Positions 18,405 to 27,881 of a stretch of 64,000 nt of DNA are shown here, in pieces. A model generated the notes under the pieces. That model searched no databases. It had not been told where the DNA came from and saw only the letters and a list, made by a program, of their open reading frames with translations. The first letter of the stretch is position 1, and the number at the start of each line of letters is the position of its first letter. The DNA comes from Paraglaciecola mesophila KMM 241 (lineage in GTDB: Bacteria > Pseudomonadota > Gammaproteobacteria > Enterobacterales > Alteromonadaceae): contig NZ_BAEP01000056.1 of assembly GCF_000315015.1 (NCBI RefSeq), positions 35,937-99,936 of the forward strand. Reading direction: 5' to 3'. Position numbers and translations under genes: made by a program.

Positions 18405-19148
18405 ATGTTCGATTTTCAACCAATATCAGGTTTATTAGCCTCAAAAACCATTCTCGTGACGGGTGCTGGCGACGGCATAGGTAAAGAAGCAGCCCTACAA
18501 TTCGCAAAGTACGGCGCTACTGTAATCCTGTTAGGCAAAACAGTCAGTAAGCTCGAAGCGGTATACGATAAAATAGTCAAAAATGGAGGCCCGGAGCCGG
18601 CCATTATTCCTCTGGATTTACAGGGTGCAACAGCGCAACATTATCGCGATATGGCTAACACCATTGATACTCAGTTTCCTAGCCTGGACGGCGTTTTACA
18701 TAATGCTAGCTTGCTGGGACACTTAGAGCCTTTGCAGCAGATAAGTGAAGAAGACTGGAATAAAGTCATGCAGGTGAATGTGAATAGCCAGTTTTTTATG
18801 ACACAGGCATTGATTCCAGTCTTAAAAAAATCAAACAATGCTTCGATCGTTTTTACCACCTCAAGTGTCGGGCTCAAAGGCCGTGCTTACTGGGGCAGCT
18901 ACTCCATTTCTAAATTTGCGACCCAAGGGATGATGGAAGTCATTGCCGATGAAAATGAGAACACATCAATACGCGCCAATTGCATTAATCCCGGCGGAAC
19001 GCGCACCAATATGCGTGCTCAGGCCTTTCCTGGCGAAGATCCAGAAACCTTAAAAACTCCGGCGGACATCATGCCGCTGTATTTGTATTTAATGAGTGAT
19101 GAAAGCAAGCACGAGACTGGAAAAACCTTCCACGCACAGCCTAAATAA
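18405..19148 (+). CDS. yciK: Short-chain dehydrogenase YciK
   Basis: A 247-residue classical SDR oxidoreductase, best matched to E. coli YciK, whose substrate is unknown. The cofactor motif is TGAGDGIG (19-26), followed by LHNAS (NAG-like motif, here with Ser), the active-site serines near 153, and YSISK giving Tyr166 and Lys170. The C-terminal block CINPGGTRTNMRAQAFP...LKTPADIMPLYLYLM is characteristic of YciK. It stands alone; a hairpin-like repeat follows, then a terminator shared with glnS. Confidence 0.88.
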   Translation: MFDFQPISGLLASKTILVTGAGDGIGKEAALQFAKYGATVILLGKTVSKLEAVYDKIVKNGGPEPAIIPLDLQGATAQHYRDMANTIDTQFPSLDGVLHNASLLGHLEPLQQISEEDWNKVMQVNVNSQFFMTQALIPVLKKSNNASIVFTTSSVGLKGRAYWGSYSISKFATQGMMEVIADENENTSIRANCINPGGTRTNMRAQAFPGEDPETLKTPADIMPLYLYLMSDESKHETGKTFHAQPK

Positions 19149-19197
19149 GCTGAATACTGGATAAGCCGAGCCTCTGGATAACGCTCTTTTTGTGCCT

Positions 19198-19254
19198 AGC
19201 TGCGTTGGATTGTCTAGCAATAACACGTTATTACGTACGCCAATCCGCCTTGCT
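19198..19254. repeat. Imperfect hairpin element, likely intergenic repeat
   Basis: Two arms of about 27 bases (19198-19224 and 19227-19254) pair imperfectly around AC; the core is AATAAC/GTTATT with TGGATTG facing CAATCCG. The look is that of dispersed palindromic elements common in gammaproteobacterial intergenic DNA. Only one copy is in this window. The surrounding 19149-19494 gap holds this and a terminator and nothing else I can see. Confidence 0.5.
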
Positions 19255-19423
19255 ATACTCGAAAAATCTCGTCACCGAGTAAGCTTTAGAGTAAAACAAC
19301 TTGGGTATAAATGCGTAAGCCATTAGTTATAGCTTTAAATCTCTTTGGAGCGACACTTCTTATCCACGACACAGGTTAAATAGCTCACTTTATTTTACTA
19401 GAGCTATCTCAGCAATCACAAAA

Positions 19424-19455
19424 AAGCCCCTGTTAAAAATCATTAACGGGGGCTT
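19424..19455. terminator. Bidirectional terminator between yciK and glnS
   Basis: Thirteen-base stem, AAGCCCCTGTTAA and TTAACGGGGGCTT, with one G-T wobble, and a 6-base loop. A-run upstream and T-run downstream allow use from both convergent genes; 40 bases from the glnS stop. Confidence 0.85.
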
Positions 19456-19494
19456 ATTTATTTCGCTCAGGTAAAAAGCGTCTTGGTTGGCTAA

Positions 19495-21171
19495 TTAGTC
19501 ACCTATTTTAGCCCATGTGTCTCGCAAACCGACGGTGCGATTAAAGACCAACTTGCTTGTTGTGCTGTCTTTATCGAAACAAAAGTACCCAGTGCGCTCA
19601 AACTGAAAGGCTTGAATATTTGCTTCATCAAAATTAACTTTGGCTAGACTGGGTTCAACCCAACCTTGTTTGATTGTTAATGATTCAGGATTAATACACG
19701 CTATAAAATCGTCTTGGGCTGCTGGGTTAGCCACAGTGAAAAGACTGTCATACAAACGAATTTCAGCGGCAACCGCATGAGCCGCTGACACCCAGTGGAT
19801 AACTCCTTTTACTTTGCGGCCATCAGCCGGATCTTTTCCTAATGTGTCGGCATCGTATTCACAAAATATTGTGATCACGTTCCCCTGCCCGTCTTTTTCA
19901 ACACGCTGCGCTTTGATTACATAGGCATTGCGCAAACGCACCTCCTTACCTAGTACTAAGCGTTTAAATTTCTTGTTGGCTTCTTCTCTAAAGTCTTCAG
20001 CTTCAATGTAAATTTCCCGTGCGAAGGGCACTTCGCGACTGCCCATTTCGGGGCGATTGGGATGATTTGGCGCCTCAAGTAGTTCAACACTCTCTTGTGG
20101 ATAGTTTTCTATCACAATTTTAACTGGCTCAAGCACGGCCATAGCACGCGGAGCATTTTCATTCAGTTCGTCCCGCAGTGGCGCTTCTAACATGCTCATT
20201 TCAACCATGTTATCCATTTTGGTCACGCCAATACGTTTGCAAAACTCACGAATTGAAGCCGCAGTAAAGCCTCGGCGGCGAAGACCAGCAATAGTAGGCA
20301 TGCGCGGGTCATCCCAACCACTTACAAATTTTTCGTCCACTAATTGAATGAGCTTTCGCTTACTAAGCACAGTGTATTCAAGATTAAGCCGAGAAAATTC
20401 ATATTGACGTGGCACCACATCAATAGTGATGTTCTCTAACACCCAGTCATACAATCGACGATTATCTTGAAATTCCAAGGTACACAATGAATGGGTTATG
20501 CCTTCAATCGCATCAGAAATACAATGGGTAAAATCGTACATAGGATAGATGCACCACTTATCGCCAGTCTGGTGGTGATGCGCAAACTTAACGCGATACA
20601 AAGCTGGGTCACGCATACACATGAATGGCGATGACATATCGATTTTAGCCCGCAGCAAACACTCGCCTTCTTTGTACTCTCCGTTGCGCATTTTCGCGAA
20701 CTGAGCGAGATTTTCCTCGATTGAAGTATCGCGAAAGGGGCTATTGGTTCCAGGGCTCGTCAAAGTGCCACGCATTTCTCGCACTTGTTCTTGATTCGAA
20801 AAGTCCACATAGGCTAAGCCTTTCTCTATTAACTCAACGGCAAAGGCGTGCAGTTGATCAAAGTAGTTAGACGAATATCGTGCTTCACCCTGCCATTCAA
20901 AACCAAGCCAAGTTACATCACTCTTAATCGCATTAACGTAATCAATGTCTTCTTTATCAGGGTTAGTGTCATCAAACCGTAAGTTGCACTGGCCTTGATA
21001 ATCCTGCGCAATCCCAAAGTTCAAGCAGATAGACTTAGCATGACCTATGTGCAAATAACCATTTGGCTCAGGTGGGAAACGCGTATGAACCTGATTATGC
21101 AAACCTGATTGCAGATCTTTATCAATAATTTGACGAATGAAATTGGTCGGACGACTCTCGGTCTCGGCCAT
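19495..21171 (-). CDS. glnS: Glutaminyl-tRNA synthetase
   Basis: Class I synthetase charging tRNA-Gln with glutamine in the cytoplasm. At 558 residues it matches E. coli GlnS (554). The class I signature is seen as [15 protein letters not shown] (HIGH at 41-44) and the KMSKS counterpart as VLSKRK (near 269). The catalytic domain also shows NLRFDDTNP and the C-terminal anticodon-binding beta-barrels follow. It is transcribed alone and convergent with yciK. Confidence 0.97.
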   Translation of the reverse strand: MAETESRPTNFIRQIIDKDLQSGLHNQVHTRFPPEPNGYLHIGHAKSICLNFGIAQDYQGQCNLRFDDTNPDKEDIDYVNAIKSDVTWLGFEWQGEARYSSNYFDQLHAFAVELIEKGLAYVDFSNQEQVREMRGTLTSPGTNSPFRDTSIEENLAQFAKMRNGEYKEGECLLRAKIDMSSPFMCMRDPALYRVKFAHHHQTGDKWCIYPMYDFTHCISDAIEGITHSLCTLEFQDNRRLYDWVLENITIDVVPRQYEFSRLNLEYTVLSKRKLIQLVDEKFVSGWDDPRMPTIAGLRRRGFTAASIREFCKRIGVTKMDNMVEMSMLEAPLRDELNENAPRAMAVLEPVKIVIENYPQESVELLEAPNHPNRPEMGSREVPFAREIYIEAEDFREEANKKFKRLVLGKEVRLRNAYVIKAQRVEKDGQGNVITIFCEYDADTLGKDPADGRKVKGVIHWVSAAHAVAAEIRLYDSLFTVANPAAQDDFIACINPESLTIKQGWVEPSLAKVNFDEANIQAFQFERTGYFCFDKDSTTSKLVFNRTVGLRDTWAKIGD

Positions 21172-21401
21172 TAATACTTACCCCTAACACTTATACGTAG
21201 AAAACAGCGGATATTATACCAGTATTCAGCCCCCGAAAAGTTCTTTTATTGCCAATTTAAGCGATCTATCCGTCTTATTACTTCCGAGATTTGTGCTTTT
21301 TAAATACAGCAAATCAGTTACTTAAGTTTCAGTAGCTTTGAGCAGGGAGAAACGTGACATCTTTTGATAAAATTAGGGATTTCAATGGCGGGCTAGTGTA
21401 T

Positions 21402-21451
21402 AAACCTTATTAACAAAGGGTCTATCGTGCTAATTTTGTAGAATAAGGTTT
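21402..21451. promoter_or_regulatory. Inverted repeat ahead of the LacI-family gene
   Basis: AAACCTTATT (21402-21411) and AATAAGGTTT (21442-21451) are perfect reverse complements 30 bases apart, just before the regulator start at 21458. It could be an operator pair or a leader stem-loop, but the right arm includes sequence close to the ribosome site, so it could also affect translation. Role not shown. Confidence 0.4.
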
Positions 21452-21457
21452 GAAGTA

Positions 21458-22477
21458 ATGAAAGAAAAAGCAACATCGTTTGATATCGCTCATCAAGCTG
21501 GTGTATCGCAATCGACCGTTTCCCGTGCGCTTCGTGATAGTCCGTTGGTTAATAAAGAAACCCGTGAAAAAGTGCAAGCTATCGCCCGAGAGCTTAATTA
21601 TAAAGTCGATAAAAATGCCAGTAATTTAAGGCGCCAACACAGTAAAACCCTTGCGTTGTTATTGTTTGAAGACCCGACTTCTGATAACTCGCTGATAAAC
21701 CCATTTTTCTTATCCATGCTTGGCAGCATCACACGCGCATCGGCAAAAGCCGGTTATGACTTACTTATTTCATTTCAAAACCTAAGTGATGATTGGCACG
21801 CGGAATATGAAGACTCAAATAAAGCTGATGGCATCATTTTACTTGGCTACGGTGACTACACCGAATACCGTACAAAGCTGAGCCAGTTAGAGGCACAAAA
21901 CACACACTTTGTGCGTTGGGGAGCATTAGACGATCAGCATCCTGGCGTATCCATTGGCTGTGACAATTTTCAAGGTGGATTTGATGTAACTCAACATTTG
22001 CTCGGCCTGGGTCGTCGTGAATTCGCTTTTATCGGCGGAGCCGACACCCGTGCTCCTGAGTTTTTTGCGCGCTACCAAGGCTATCACAAGGCGCTGACAT
22101 TAGCAGAGGTCGCTCAAAGCGCAGTACAACAAGACGCTATTTCAACTGAAGATTCGGGCTACAGCGCGACACTTAAACTGCTCAAACAGCATCCTCATAT
22201 CGACGCGATTGTATGTGCTAGCGATCTTATTGCTATTGGGGTGCTAAGGGCATTACGAGATAGCAATATACCTATCCCTCAGCAAATTGCCGTAGTAGGT
22301 TTTGACAATGTCCCTGTGGCCGGTTTTGCGACACCAGCCTTGACTACCGTCAAGCAAGACACCATTTTAGCTGGCGAGATATTAGTCGACAGTTTACTTA
22401 AATTAATCGAAGGTGAAAAAGTTGAGCATTACCTAATGCCCGTTGACTTAGTCATTCGCCAGTCGAGCGGTGCCTAG
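21458..22477 (+). CDS. LacI-family transcription regulator (likely maltodextrin regulator)
   Basis: A 339-residue LacI/GalR regulator. The helix-turn-helix is FDIAHQAGVSQSTVSRALRD near residues 8-27, followed by the hinge NLRRQHS and a periplasmic-binding-like effector domain with IGGADTRAPE, VVCASDL-like and VVGFDNVPVAGFATPALTTVKQD blocks. It is convergent with the alpha-amylase/MFS pair (45 bases between genes), which suggests control of alpha-glucan use, comparable to MalR/AglR regulators of Alteromonadales. The inducing sugar cannot be read from the sequence. A candidate binding site lies at 25978-25993. Confidence 0.85.
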   Translation: MKEKATSFDIAHQAGVSQSTVSRALRDSPLVNKETREKVQAIARELNYKVDKNASNLRRQHSKTLALLLFEDPTSDNSLINPFFLSMLGSITRASAKAGYDLLISFQNLSDDWHAEYEDSNKADGIILLGYGDYTEYRTKLSQLEAQNTHFVRWGALDDQHPGVSIGCDNFQGGFDVTQHLLGLGRREFAFIGGADTRAPEFFARYQGYHKALTLAEVAQSAVQQDAISTEDSGYSATLKLLKQHPHIDAIVCASDLIAIGVLRALRDSNIPIPQQIAVVGFDNVPVAGFATPALTTVKQDTILAGEILVDSLLKLIEGEKVEHYLMPVDLVIRQSSGA

Positions 22478-22521
22478 CAAGCCATAAGTGCCAGCGCCGT
22501 TTAAATGGACGTTAATAGGGA

Positions 22522-24252
22522 TCATTTAAACGCCATTAATCGCGCTAATTCGGCTTTAAGCGACTCGTTAATTACTTTTTCGTCTCTTACCCACACATGA
22601 ACACTGTGGCCTGGTACTTGAGCGATTAACGATTCTCCTTGCTCGATAACTTGCGTATCTTGTTTAAAGCGCATTTCAGTCCACGTGCCTGCATCCAAAA
22701 ATTTAGAAATATTAAAACGATGTGTCTTAGCGCTCTTGTTTAACAATACAAGCGCCGTTTGAGCAATATCACCTTTTTGAATAACCCGATAAAACGACGC
22801 GAAATCACCTTTGAATTCAAGGTTGACCTGTAAACCATTTTGTAGCGCAGGTGAGCTTTTGCGCACATTGGCAATTCCTGCGAGGGCATCATGGATTGGA
22901 TGAGTTTTGGCCAATTCAACGTTGGCTTGGCCAAGGTAATTTCGGTTACCTTGATGCTCCGCCTTACCTCGCATAAAGCCAATTTCAGACCCTTGATAAA
23001 CGACTGGGATCCCACGACTGGTAAATAACCAATTATTCGCGTCAATAAAACCCGTATCGCTAGCGTTCATTCTTGGCATATCGTGATTATCGTAAAATGT
23101 AGTTAACTCGTAGGGGTTCGCATATGGACCATGTGTTAAATGTAGATAAGGCAACAAGTCTGAAAAATCACTGCTTGATGATTCAAAAACATCTGTAATG
23201 GCTTTTTGGCCCGGAAAGTCTAAAACACTTATTCCGCCGTTTTTAGCCAAGGTATGTTGAGCAATAAAGTTGGCGTTGTAATCGTAACTTTCAGCAAACA
23301 TAAAGAAATTTGGGTGCAATGCCCTAACCCGTGCCGCCATTTCCTGCCAAAAGTGATGGGGCACATGTTTTATCGTATCGATTCTAAATGCATCAGCCCC
23401 CTGTTCTATCCAATATAAATAGGAGTTGATTAAGTAGTCACGTAACTGTGCATTATCTTCATCCAAGTTAGATAGCTGCATAATATCTGCAGTGGTATGA
23501 TAAAACTGATGCAAAGGATTATTTGGGTCGAGCTTCTCAGGCGGTTTGTTCTGATGATCCGCCACAAGTTGGTCGTTTTCATCATACAGTTCACCAAATT
23601 TTTCTTGCTCAACCGGCATGGTAAATGAAGGCGAGCCATGATTGGCCACCACATCAAACACCGTTTTTAAACCGTGTTGATCACGCATGCTGCTGGTGTA
23701 TTTTTTATAATCAAGATCGCTCGAAGGGTAATGTTCGTCGATTTTATAAAAATTTGACGCCCAATAGCCATGATAAGCCGATTTACCGCCGTCCTTAAAT
23801 GCGCCACCAAACCCTATGGCTTCGCCGCCTGAAAATTGCTGGTCAGGGTTATCCACTACAGGTGTTAACCAAACCGCGGTAAACCCCATATCGCTAATAT
23901 ATTGTCCGTTATTAAGCACACCGCGTAAGTCCCCGCCCAGGTAACCCACATTAGCAGTTTCACCGTTATCACCGTATAGAGGCAAATCGAAACTAGGCAG
24001 ATTTCCACCTTGTTCAGGATAGTTATTTGTCTTATCGCCATCCACAAACCTGTCTGTCATGACAAAATACACCGCTTCTTTTACAAACGGATTATCTGTG
24101 CCATAAAACTGCTGCGTTGTGTGGTTAGATGACTCTGCGACCCGACTGTGATTGGAAGGGGCACATCCCGCTAAAGCAAGCACAACAGATATGGTGAGTG
24201 TACGCATGCGATATTGCGCATTATTGGATGAAGACGAACGTGTAATTTTCAT
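22522..24252 (-). CDS. GH13 alpha-amylase lipoprotein
   Basis: A 576-residue glycoside hydrolase family 13 enzyme, probably cleaving alpha-1,4-glucans or maltodextrins at the cell surface or in the periplasm. A lipobox LAGC puts the lipidated cysteine at residue 30; ATG16 is an alternative start. The four GH13 regions are clear: I DVVANH (200-205), II FRIDTIKH with nucleophile Asp292, III FAES with acid/base Glu321, IV YDNHDM with the transition-state Asp391. It lies 22 bases downstream of the MFS transporter gene, so the pair form an operon with import of released oligosaccharides. Confidence 0.92.
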   Translation of the reverse strand: MKITRSSSSNNAQYRMRTLTISVVLALAGCAPSNHSRVAESSNHTTQQFYGTDNPFVKEAVYFVMTDRFVDGDKTNNYPEQGGNLPSFDLPLYGDNGETANVGYLGGDLRGVLNNGQYISDMGFTAVWLTPVVDNPDQQFSGGEAIGFGGAFKDGGKSAYHGYWASNFYKIDEHYPSSDLDYKKYTSSMRDQHGLKTVFDVVANHGSPSFTMPVEQEKFGELYDENDQLVADHQNKPPEKLDPNNPLHQFYHTTADIMQLSNLDEDNAQLRDYLINSYLYWIEQGADAFRIDTIKHVPHHFWQEMAARVRALHPNFFMFAESYDYNANFIAQHTLAKNGGISVLDFPGQKAITDVFESSSSDFSDLLPYLHLTHGPYANPYELTTFYDNHDMPRMNASDTGFIDANNWLFTSRGIPVVYQGSEIGFMRGKAEHQGNRNYLGQANVELAKTHPIHDALAGIANVRKSSPALQNGLQVNLEFKGDFASFYRVIQKGDIAQTALVLLNKSAKTHRFNISKFLDAGTWTEMRFKQDTQVIEQGESLIAQVPGHSVHVWVRDEKVINESLKAELARLMAFK

Positions 24253-24274
24253 AAATAAAATGATCTCGTATTGC

Positions 24275-25783
24275 TTATTGAGGAATTTTCACACGTAACG
24301 TCATTACGCCCGCTATCAACATGCTACAACCGCCTATTACAAGCGCGAATATAGGCTGATTATCGAACACCTTAGTGATCAAAAAACCTAAGATACTGGC
24401 AGCAAGGATTTGTGGAATAACAATAAAGAAATTAAAAATCCCCATGTACACCCCCATTTTATTGCTGGGTAACACATTGGCTAAAATGGCGTAAGGTACT
24501 GAAAGAATGGACGCCCAAGCAAAACCAACCCCGACCATCGCTAAAACAAGCCAAGCTGGGTCTCGAATAAACCAAAACGAAATAAAACCAATGCCCCCCA
24601 GGGATAAATTGATTAAATGTGCATATTGCAAATTGAGTTTACGAACGACAAAAGGAATGACAATGGCAGCAAAAATAGACACGCCATTATAGGTCGCCAT
24701 CAGAATGGACACCCAATCGGCACCTTCATTGTACGCAATGGAACTGGTATCACGACTGGCATAATGATGAGATGTGACGGCTGAATTAGTATAAATCCAC
24801 ATCGCGAATAAAGGAAACCATGAGAAAAACTGCACTACTGCTAACTGACGCATGGCTTGAGGCATAGCAAAAAGATCGCCAAGGACTTGCGCGAAACCAT
24901 TTTCGGTGCGTTTTTGGCGCACCATAAAGGCCCCAACTAACTGACAGATACCAAAAACAATCAGTCCCCCGGCCAAAATATATAAATTTTTATCAAGTTG
25001 GTCGATGTTGAGGTAAATCAGTACAAGTAAGGATAGCCCGATAACACAAAAAAGACTGCCTCCCTTAGTGTACTGCCCTGCTGTTCTAGTGTGCGTAATA
25101 GTGAGAGATTGTTTGTCTTTCTCCGCTTGAGCAGCATCAAACGCAGCCAGTTGCTCTGGGGAGTACTCTTTGGTTGAAATGACCGTCCATAAAACTGCAA
25201 ATAGGAAAATACTGCCGCCAGCATAAAACGAAAATTTAACAGAATCGGCGACTGAGCCTGGTGCAGCAATATTCGAAACGTCAAACCAGTTCGTCATCAA
25301 CCAAGGTAAAGCGGAGGCCACCACAGCGCCAACACCAATGAAGAAAGTCTGCATGGCATACCCACTGGCACGTTGTTTTGGCGGCAACATATCACCCACG
25401 AAAGCCCGAAAAGGTTCCATTGAAACGTTAATGGACGCGTCCATAATCCACAGCATACCAGCTGCAAACCACAAAGTAGGTGAGTTTGGCATTATGAACA
25501 ACGCACCACTTGCGGCAATTGCGCCCCAAAGAAAATACGGTCGCCTTCTGCCTAAACGATTCCAAGTATTGTCACTTAAGTAGCCAATAATCGGCTGGAC
25601 CACTAAACCAGTTATAGGCGCTGCTACCCACAAGACAGCCAAATTACTGTAATCAGCACCAAGGGACTCGAATATTCGACTGACGTTAGAATTTTGCAGG
25701 GCAAAACCAAATTGAATACCGAGGAAGCCAAAGCACATGTTCCAGATCTGCCAAAAGCTTAGTTGTGGTTTAGTTTGCTGCAT
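24275..25783 (-). CDS. MFS sugar transporter (maltose/glucoside type)
   Basis: A 502-residue membrane protein of the MFS, close to the GPH/SLC45-like sugar:cation symporters found in polysaccharide cassettes. About 12 membrane segments are predictable. The loop motif GYLSDNTWNRLGRRRPYF (after segment 2) is typical of this family. With the adjoining amylase and LacI regulator it probably imports maltose or maltodextrins. It is the first gene of the amylase operon; the putative operator lies about 195 bases upstream of its start. The exact sugar and the coupling ion are inference. Confidence 0.85.
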   Translation of the reverse strand: MQQTKPQLSFWQIWNMCFGFLGIQFGFALQNSNVSRIFESLGADYSNLAVLWVAAPITGLVVQPIIGYLSDNTWNRLGRRRPYFLWGAIAASGALFIMPNSPTLWFAAGMLWIMDASINVSMEPFRAFVGDMLPPKQRASGYAMQTFFIGVGAVVASALPWLMTNWFDVSNIAAPGSVADSVKFSFYAGGSIFLFAVLWTVISTKEYSPEQLAAFDAAQAEKDKQSLTITHTRTAGQYTKGGSLFCVIGLSLLVLIYLNIDQLDKNLYILAGGLIVFGICQLVGAFMVRQKRTENGFAQVLGDLFAMPQAMRQLAVVQFFSWFPLFAMWIYTNSAVTSHHYASRDTSSIAYNEGADWVSILMATYNGVSIFAAIVIPFVVRKLNLQYAHLINLSLGGIGFISFWFIRDPAWLVLAMVGVGFAWASILSVPYAILANVLPSNKMGVYMGIFNFFIVIPQILAASILGFLITKVFDNQPIFALVIGGCSMLIAGVMTLRVKIPQ

Positions 25784-25977
25784 GAAAGGGTCTCTTATTT
25801 ATTATTGTGTATCGACAAAATGCTCACGTGGGCACAGCTACTGATGAAATCGATTGCTGTAGCATCTTGTATATTAACATCAGGTAGCCACGAATTTGGC
25901 TTAATGGCGTATGTAAACAAATGCGTCAATTTTATGATTAGTTAGATTATCCTTTGTAACATTATCTAAACAAGTGC

Positions 25978-25993
25978 TTGCATACGTATTCAG
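25978..25993. promoter_or_regulatory. Putative LacI-family operator upstream of the sugar cassette
   Basis: TTGCATACGTATTCAG is a near-perfect 16-bp palindrome (TTGNATACGTATNCAA form) with the central CG step usual for LacI-family sites. It sits upstream of the MFS-amylase operon, whose presumed regulator is the LacI gene 4.5 kb away. The same core occurs at 37248-37263. Confidence 0.5.
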
Positions 25994-26008
25994 TTGGTAC
26001 AAGAGTCG

Positions 26009-26113
26009 ATGGAAGATTTAAAAACGAAATTAAAGAGAGAATGGCACTTGGTGAAGCGCAGTATGAGAGGTGATAACGTAGGTAACCGAGGACTGTTTAT
26101 GAACAGTCCTTAA
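26009..26113 (+). CDS. Possible 34-residue small ORF in the gap before the cyclase gene
   Basis: ATG at 26009 opens a 35-codon frame (MEDLKTKLKREWHLVKR...GLFMNSP) with a weak AAGAG site 4 bases before it. It lies downstream of the putative operator and its 3' end overlaps a hairpin. It is rich in basic residues but has no known relative I can name; it may be chance. The remainder of 25784-26008 shows only promoter-type A/T-rich sequence. Confidence 0.2.
   Translation: MEDLKTKLKREWHLVKRSMRGDNVGNRGLFMNSP
26089..26110. terminator. Hairpin between cassette promoter and cyclase gene
   Basis: AGGACTGTT / AACAGTCCT with a 4-base loop, 26 bases beyond the cyclase stop codon. Weak T-run on the minus strand, so terminator of the cyclase gene is likely rather than certain. 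Confidence 0.6.
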
Positions 26114-26135
26114 CAACACACGATGCTAGTACAGC

Positions 26136-27224
26136 TCAGAGTACTATCTTGTAACCCGCTTCTTTTTTAGCAAGATACATTTTTTGATCCGCTAAATGGA
26201 TCAACTGTTTAACACTTACAAATTCAGATGCCCCTGTTTCCGCGATCCCCATACTAAACGAATATGTAGGGTAACGAGATTGAAAAGTAGCAATCAGCTT
26301 CTCGCATACTTTCTGAGCTTCAAGGGCATTACACTCCAATAGCACGACACAAAACTCATCACCACCGTAACGGCATGCTATGTCTGTTTGGCGCACGCAC
26401 TGGCGCAGTGTTTGACCAATTTCTTGAAGCACTTCATCTCCTTTTAAGTGCCCTTCTGTGTCATTTATCCGCTTGAAGTGGTCAACATCAAAATACACTA
26501 ACGACAACTTAGTGTGCCGACGCTTTGCTAATGCAAGCTCTTTATCTAGCATTTCTTGCATCGCACTGATGTTGTATATTTTGGTGAGCGGGTCCAATCG
26601 CACCTGCTCCATTAAATCTTTAGTGCGCTGGGCGATTGTCGCTTCAATATTTTTGCGTAATGCGTTGTGCTCTTTTCGCAGCGCTTCGATATCAGCGTGA
26701 AAATGCGCCACGTTAATGTCAACACACAACTCAAGGTCGAACTGCAGTAACTGGCGAATGGCCGAGCTAATTGACTCTTTTACCGGACTTAAGGCTGGTA
26801 TCTTTTCAATATATTGAAGTAATACATGGCGCAAAGTATCGATAAACTGAACAAAGGTTAAAGTTGGTACATCAATATTTTTATAATGCACAATTAACGC
26901 GATGCGGTTGCTAACGTACTGCTCGTTATACTCATTATTGACCAACAATTCTTTGATATAGGATTTAAGAAGCTGTAGTAAATCTGTTGAGAGATTGAAC
27001 TCATTGGTCTGCAGAGCCACATCTGCCATCTCTGGATGTGACGCATGTATTTGATCAATAATCGCAGGAAGTTGCTTTTCAAGAGTGGGAAGGCATTGAT
27101 CCAACACCTCAAGATTAACGCTGGATTGGCTTAATAAAGCGGACAAACGTTCCACTGATACATTTGATCGAATGCGCAAAGCGTCAAACAACGCAGTGTC
27201 ACTTTTTCTATTCTGAGGCACCAT
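26136..27224 (-). CDS. Diguanylate cyclase with globin-coupled-sensor-like N terminus
   Basis: A 362-residue enzyme making cyclic-di-GMP. The GGDEF domain (about 205-362) has the active motif RYGGDEF (GGDEF at 287-291), and the inhibitory I-site RQTD (278-281) five residues ahead, so product inhibition is likely. The N-terminal 170 residues have no membrane segment and resemble the globin fold of globin-coupled sensors such as DosC: a candidate haem-ligating His113 in LIVHYKNIDVP and the linker-like FDLELCVDI near 162. Haem binding is inference. A coiled-coil segment (about 180-205) connects the two. Monocistronic. Confidence 0.82.
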   Translation of the reverse strand: MVPQNRKSDTALFDALRIRSNVSVERLSALLSQSSVNLEVLDQCLPTLEKQLPAIIDQIHASHPEMADVALQTNEFNLSTDLLQLLKSYIKELLVNNEYNEQYVSNRIALIVHYKNIDVPTLTFVQFIDTLRHVLLQYIEKIPALSPVKESISSAIRQLLQFDLELCVDINVAHFHADIEALRKEHNALRKNIEATIAQRTKDLMEQVRLDPLTKIYNISAMQEMLDKELALAKRRHTKLSLVYFDVDHFKRINDTEGHLKGDEVLQEIGQTLRQCVRQTDIACRYGGDEFCVVLLECNALEAQKVCEKLIATFQSRYPTYSFSMGIAETGASEFVSVKQLIHLADQKMYLAKKEAGYKIVL

Positions 27225-27434
27225 TATAAACCCTTTATTATGATTATTATTTTTAGGTTATGTATTGTTATAACGCCATAGCGCATTCTTTATTCCGGGT
27301 TAAAATTCAGCCTAACCAAGAACTTACCAGCCCGTTTAATTGTGCGTAATAGCAGCTGATGTAGTAATACTATAAAAGTATATCGGCTAACTGAGTACCC
27401 TACTAAAGTATAATGCGAGTGAAAAAGAGCGAGA

Positions 27435-27881
27435 CTACACTCCTTCAATCTCACCTGCGTGGTTAATAGCTGGCAATTGTTTGTGATCTAATAGCCCATT
27501 GCGTAAGCATTGCGGAACTGCCTTTTTAGTAAACATAGTCGCATCAACGCAAACATAGGTGATCTCTGCATTGGCGATTGCCCTACCACTATCATGGTGC
27601 ACTAGGTTTACCGCACAGGTAAAAGACGTATTCCCGACCTTTTTCACACTCACAGATGCAGCAATAACATCATCAAAGCGCGCTGAAGACTGCCAACTAA
27701 TATTGAGATTTACCACTTGAGTTTCGTATCCTTGGCTTAACAAATTGTCAAAACCACCATAAAATGCTCGAAAAAATTCGGTCATTGTGATGTCTACATA
27801 GTCTGCGTAGCGAGCGTTAAACACCACGCTTTGTGCATCACACTCACCGTAACGGACGCGAAAGTAGTATTTAAAATCCAT
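27435..27881 (-). CDS. Acyl-CoA thioesterase, 4HBT (hotdog) family
   Basis: A hotdog-fold thioesterase of about 148 residues. The N-terminal block FRVRYGECDAQSVVFNARYADYVD carries the family's catalytic Asp (Asp15 with this start) and the NARY/Y motif. Its substrate could be short- or medium-chain acyl-CoA; the sequence does not tell. I used the ATG at 27881: GAGAAG lies 7 bases upstream and the family aligns from here. A longer in-frame start at 27917 would add 12 residues (MAGYAKQMRRPN) without homology. Stands alone with no clear operon partner. Confidence 0.85.
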   Translation of the reverse strand: MDFKYYFRVRYGECDAQSVVFNARYADYVDITMTEFFRAFYGGFDNLLSQGYETQVVNLNISWQSSARFDDVIAASVSVKKVGNTSFTCAVNLVHHDSGRAIANAEITYVCVDATMFTKKAVPQCLRNGLLDHKQLPAINHAGEIEGV

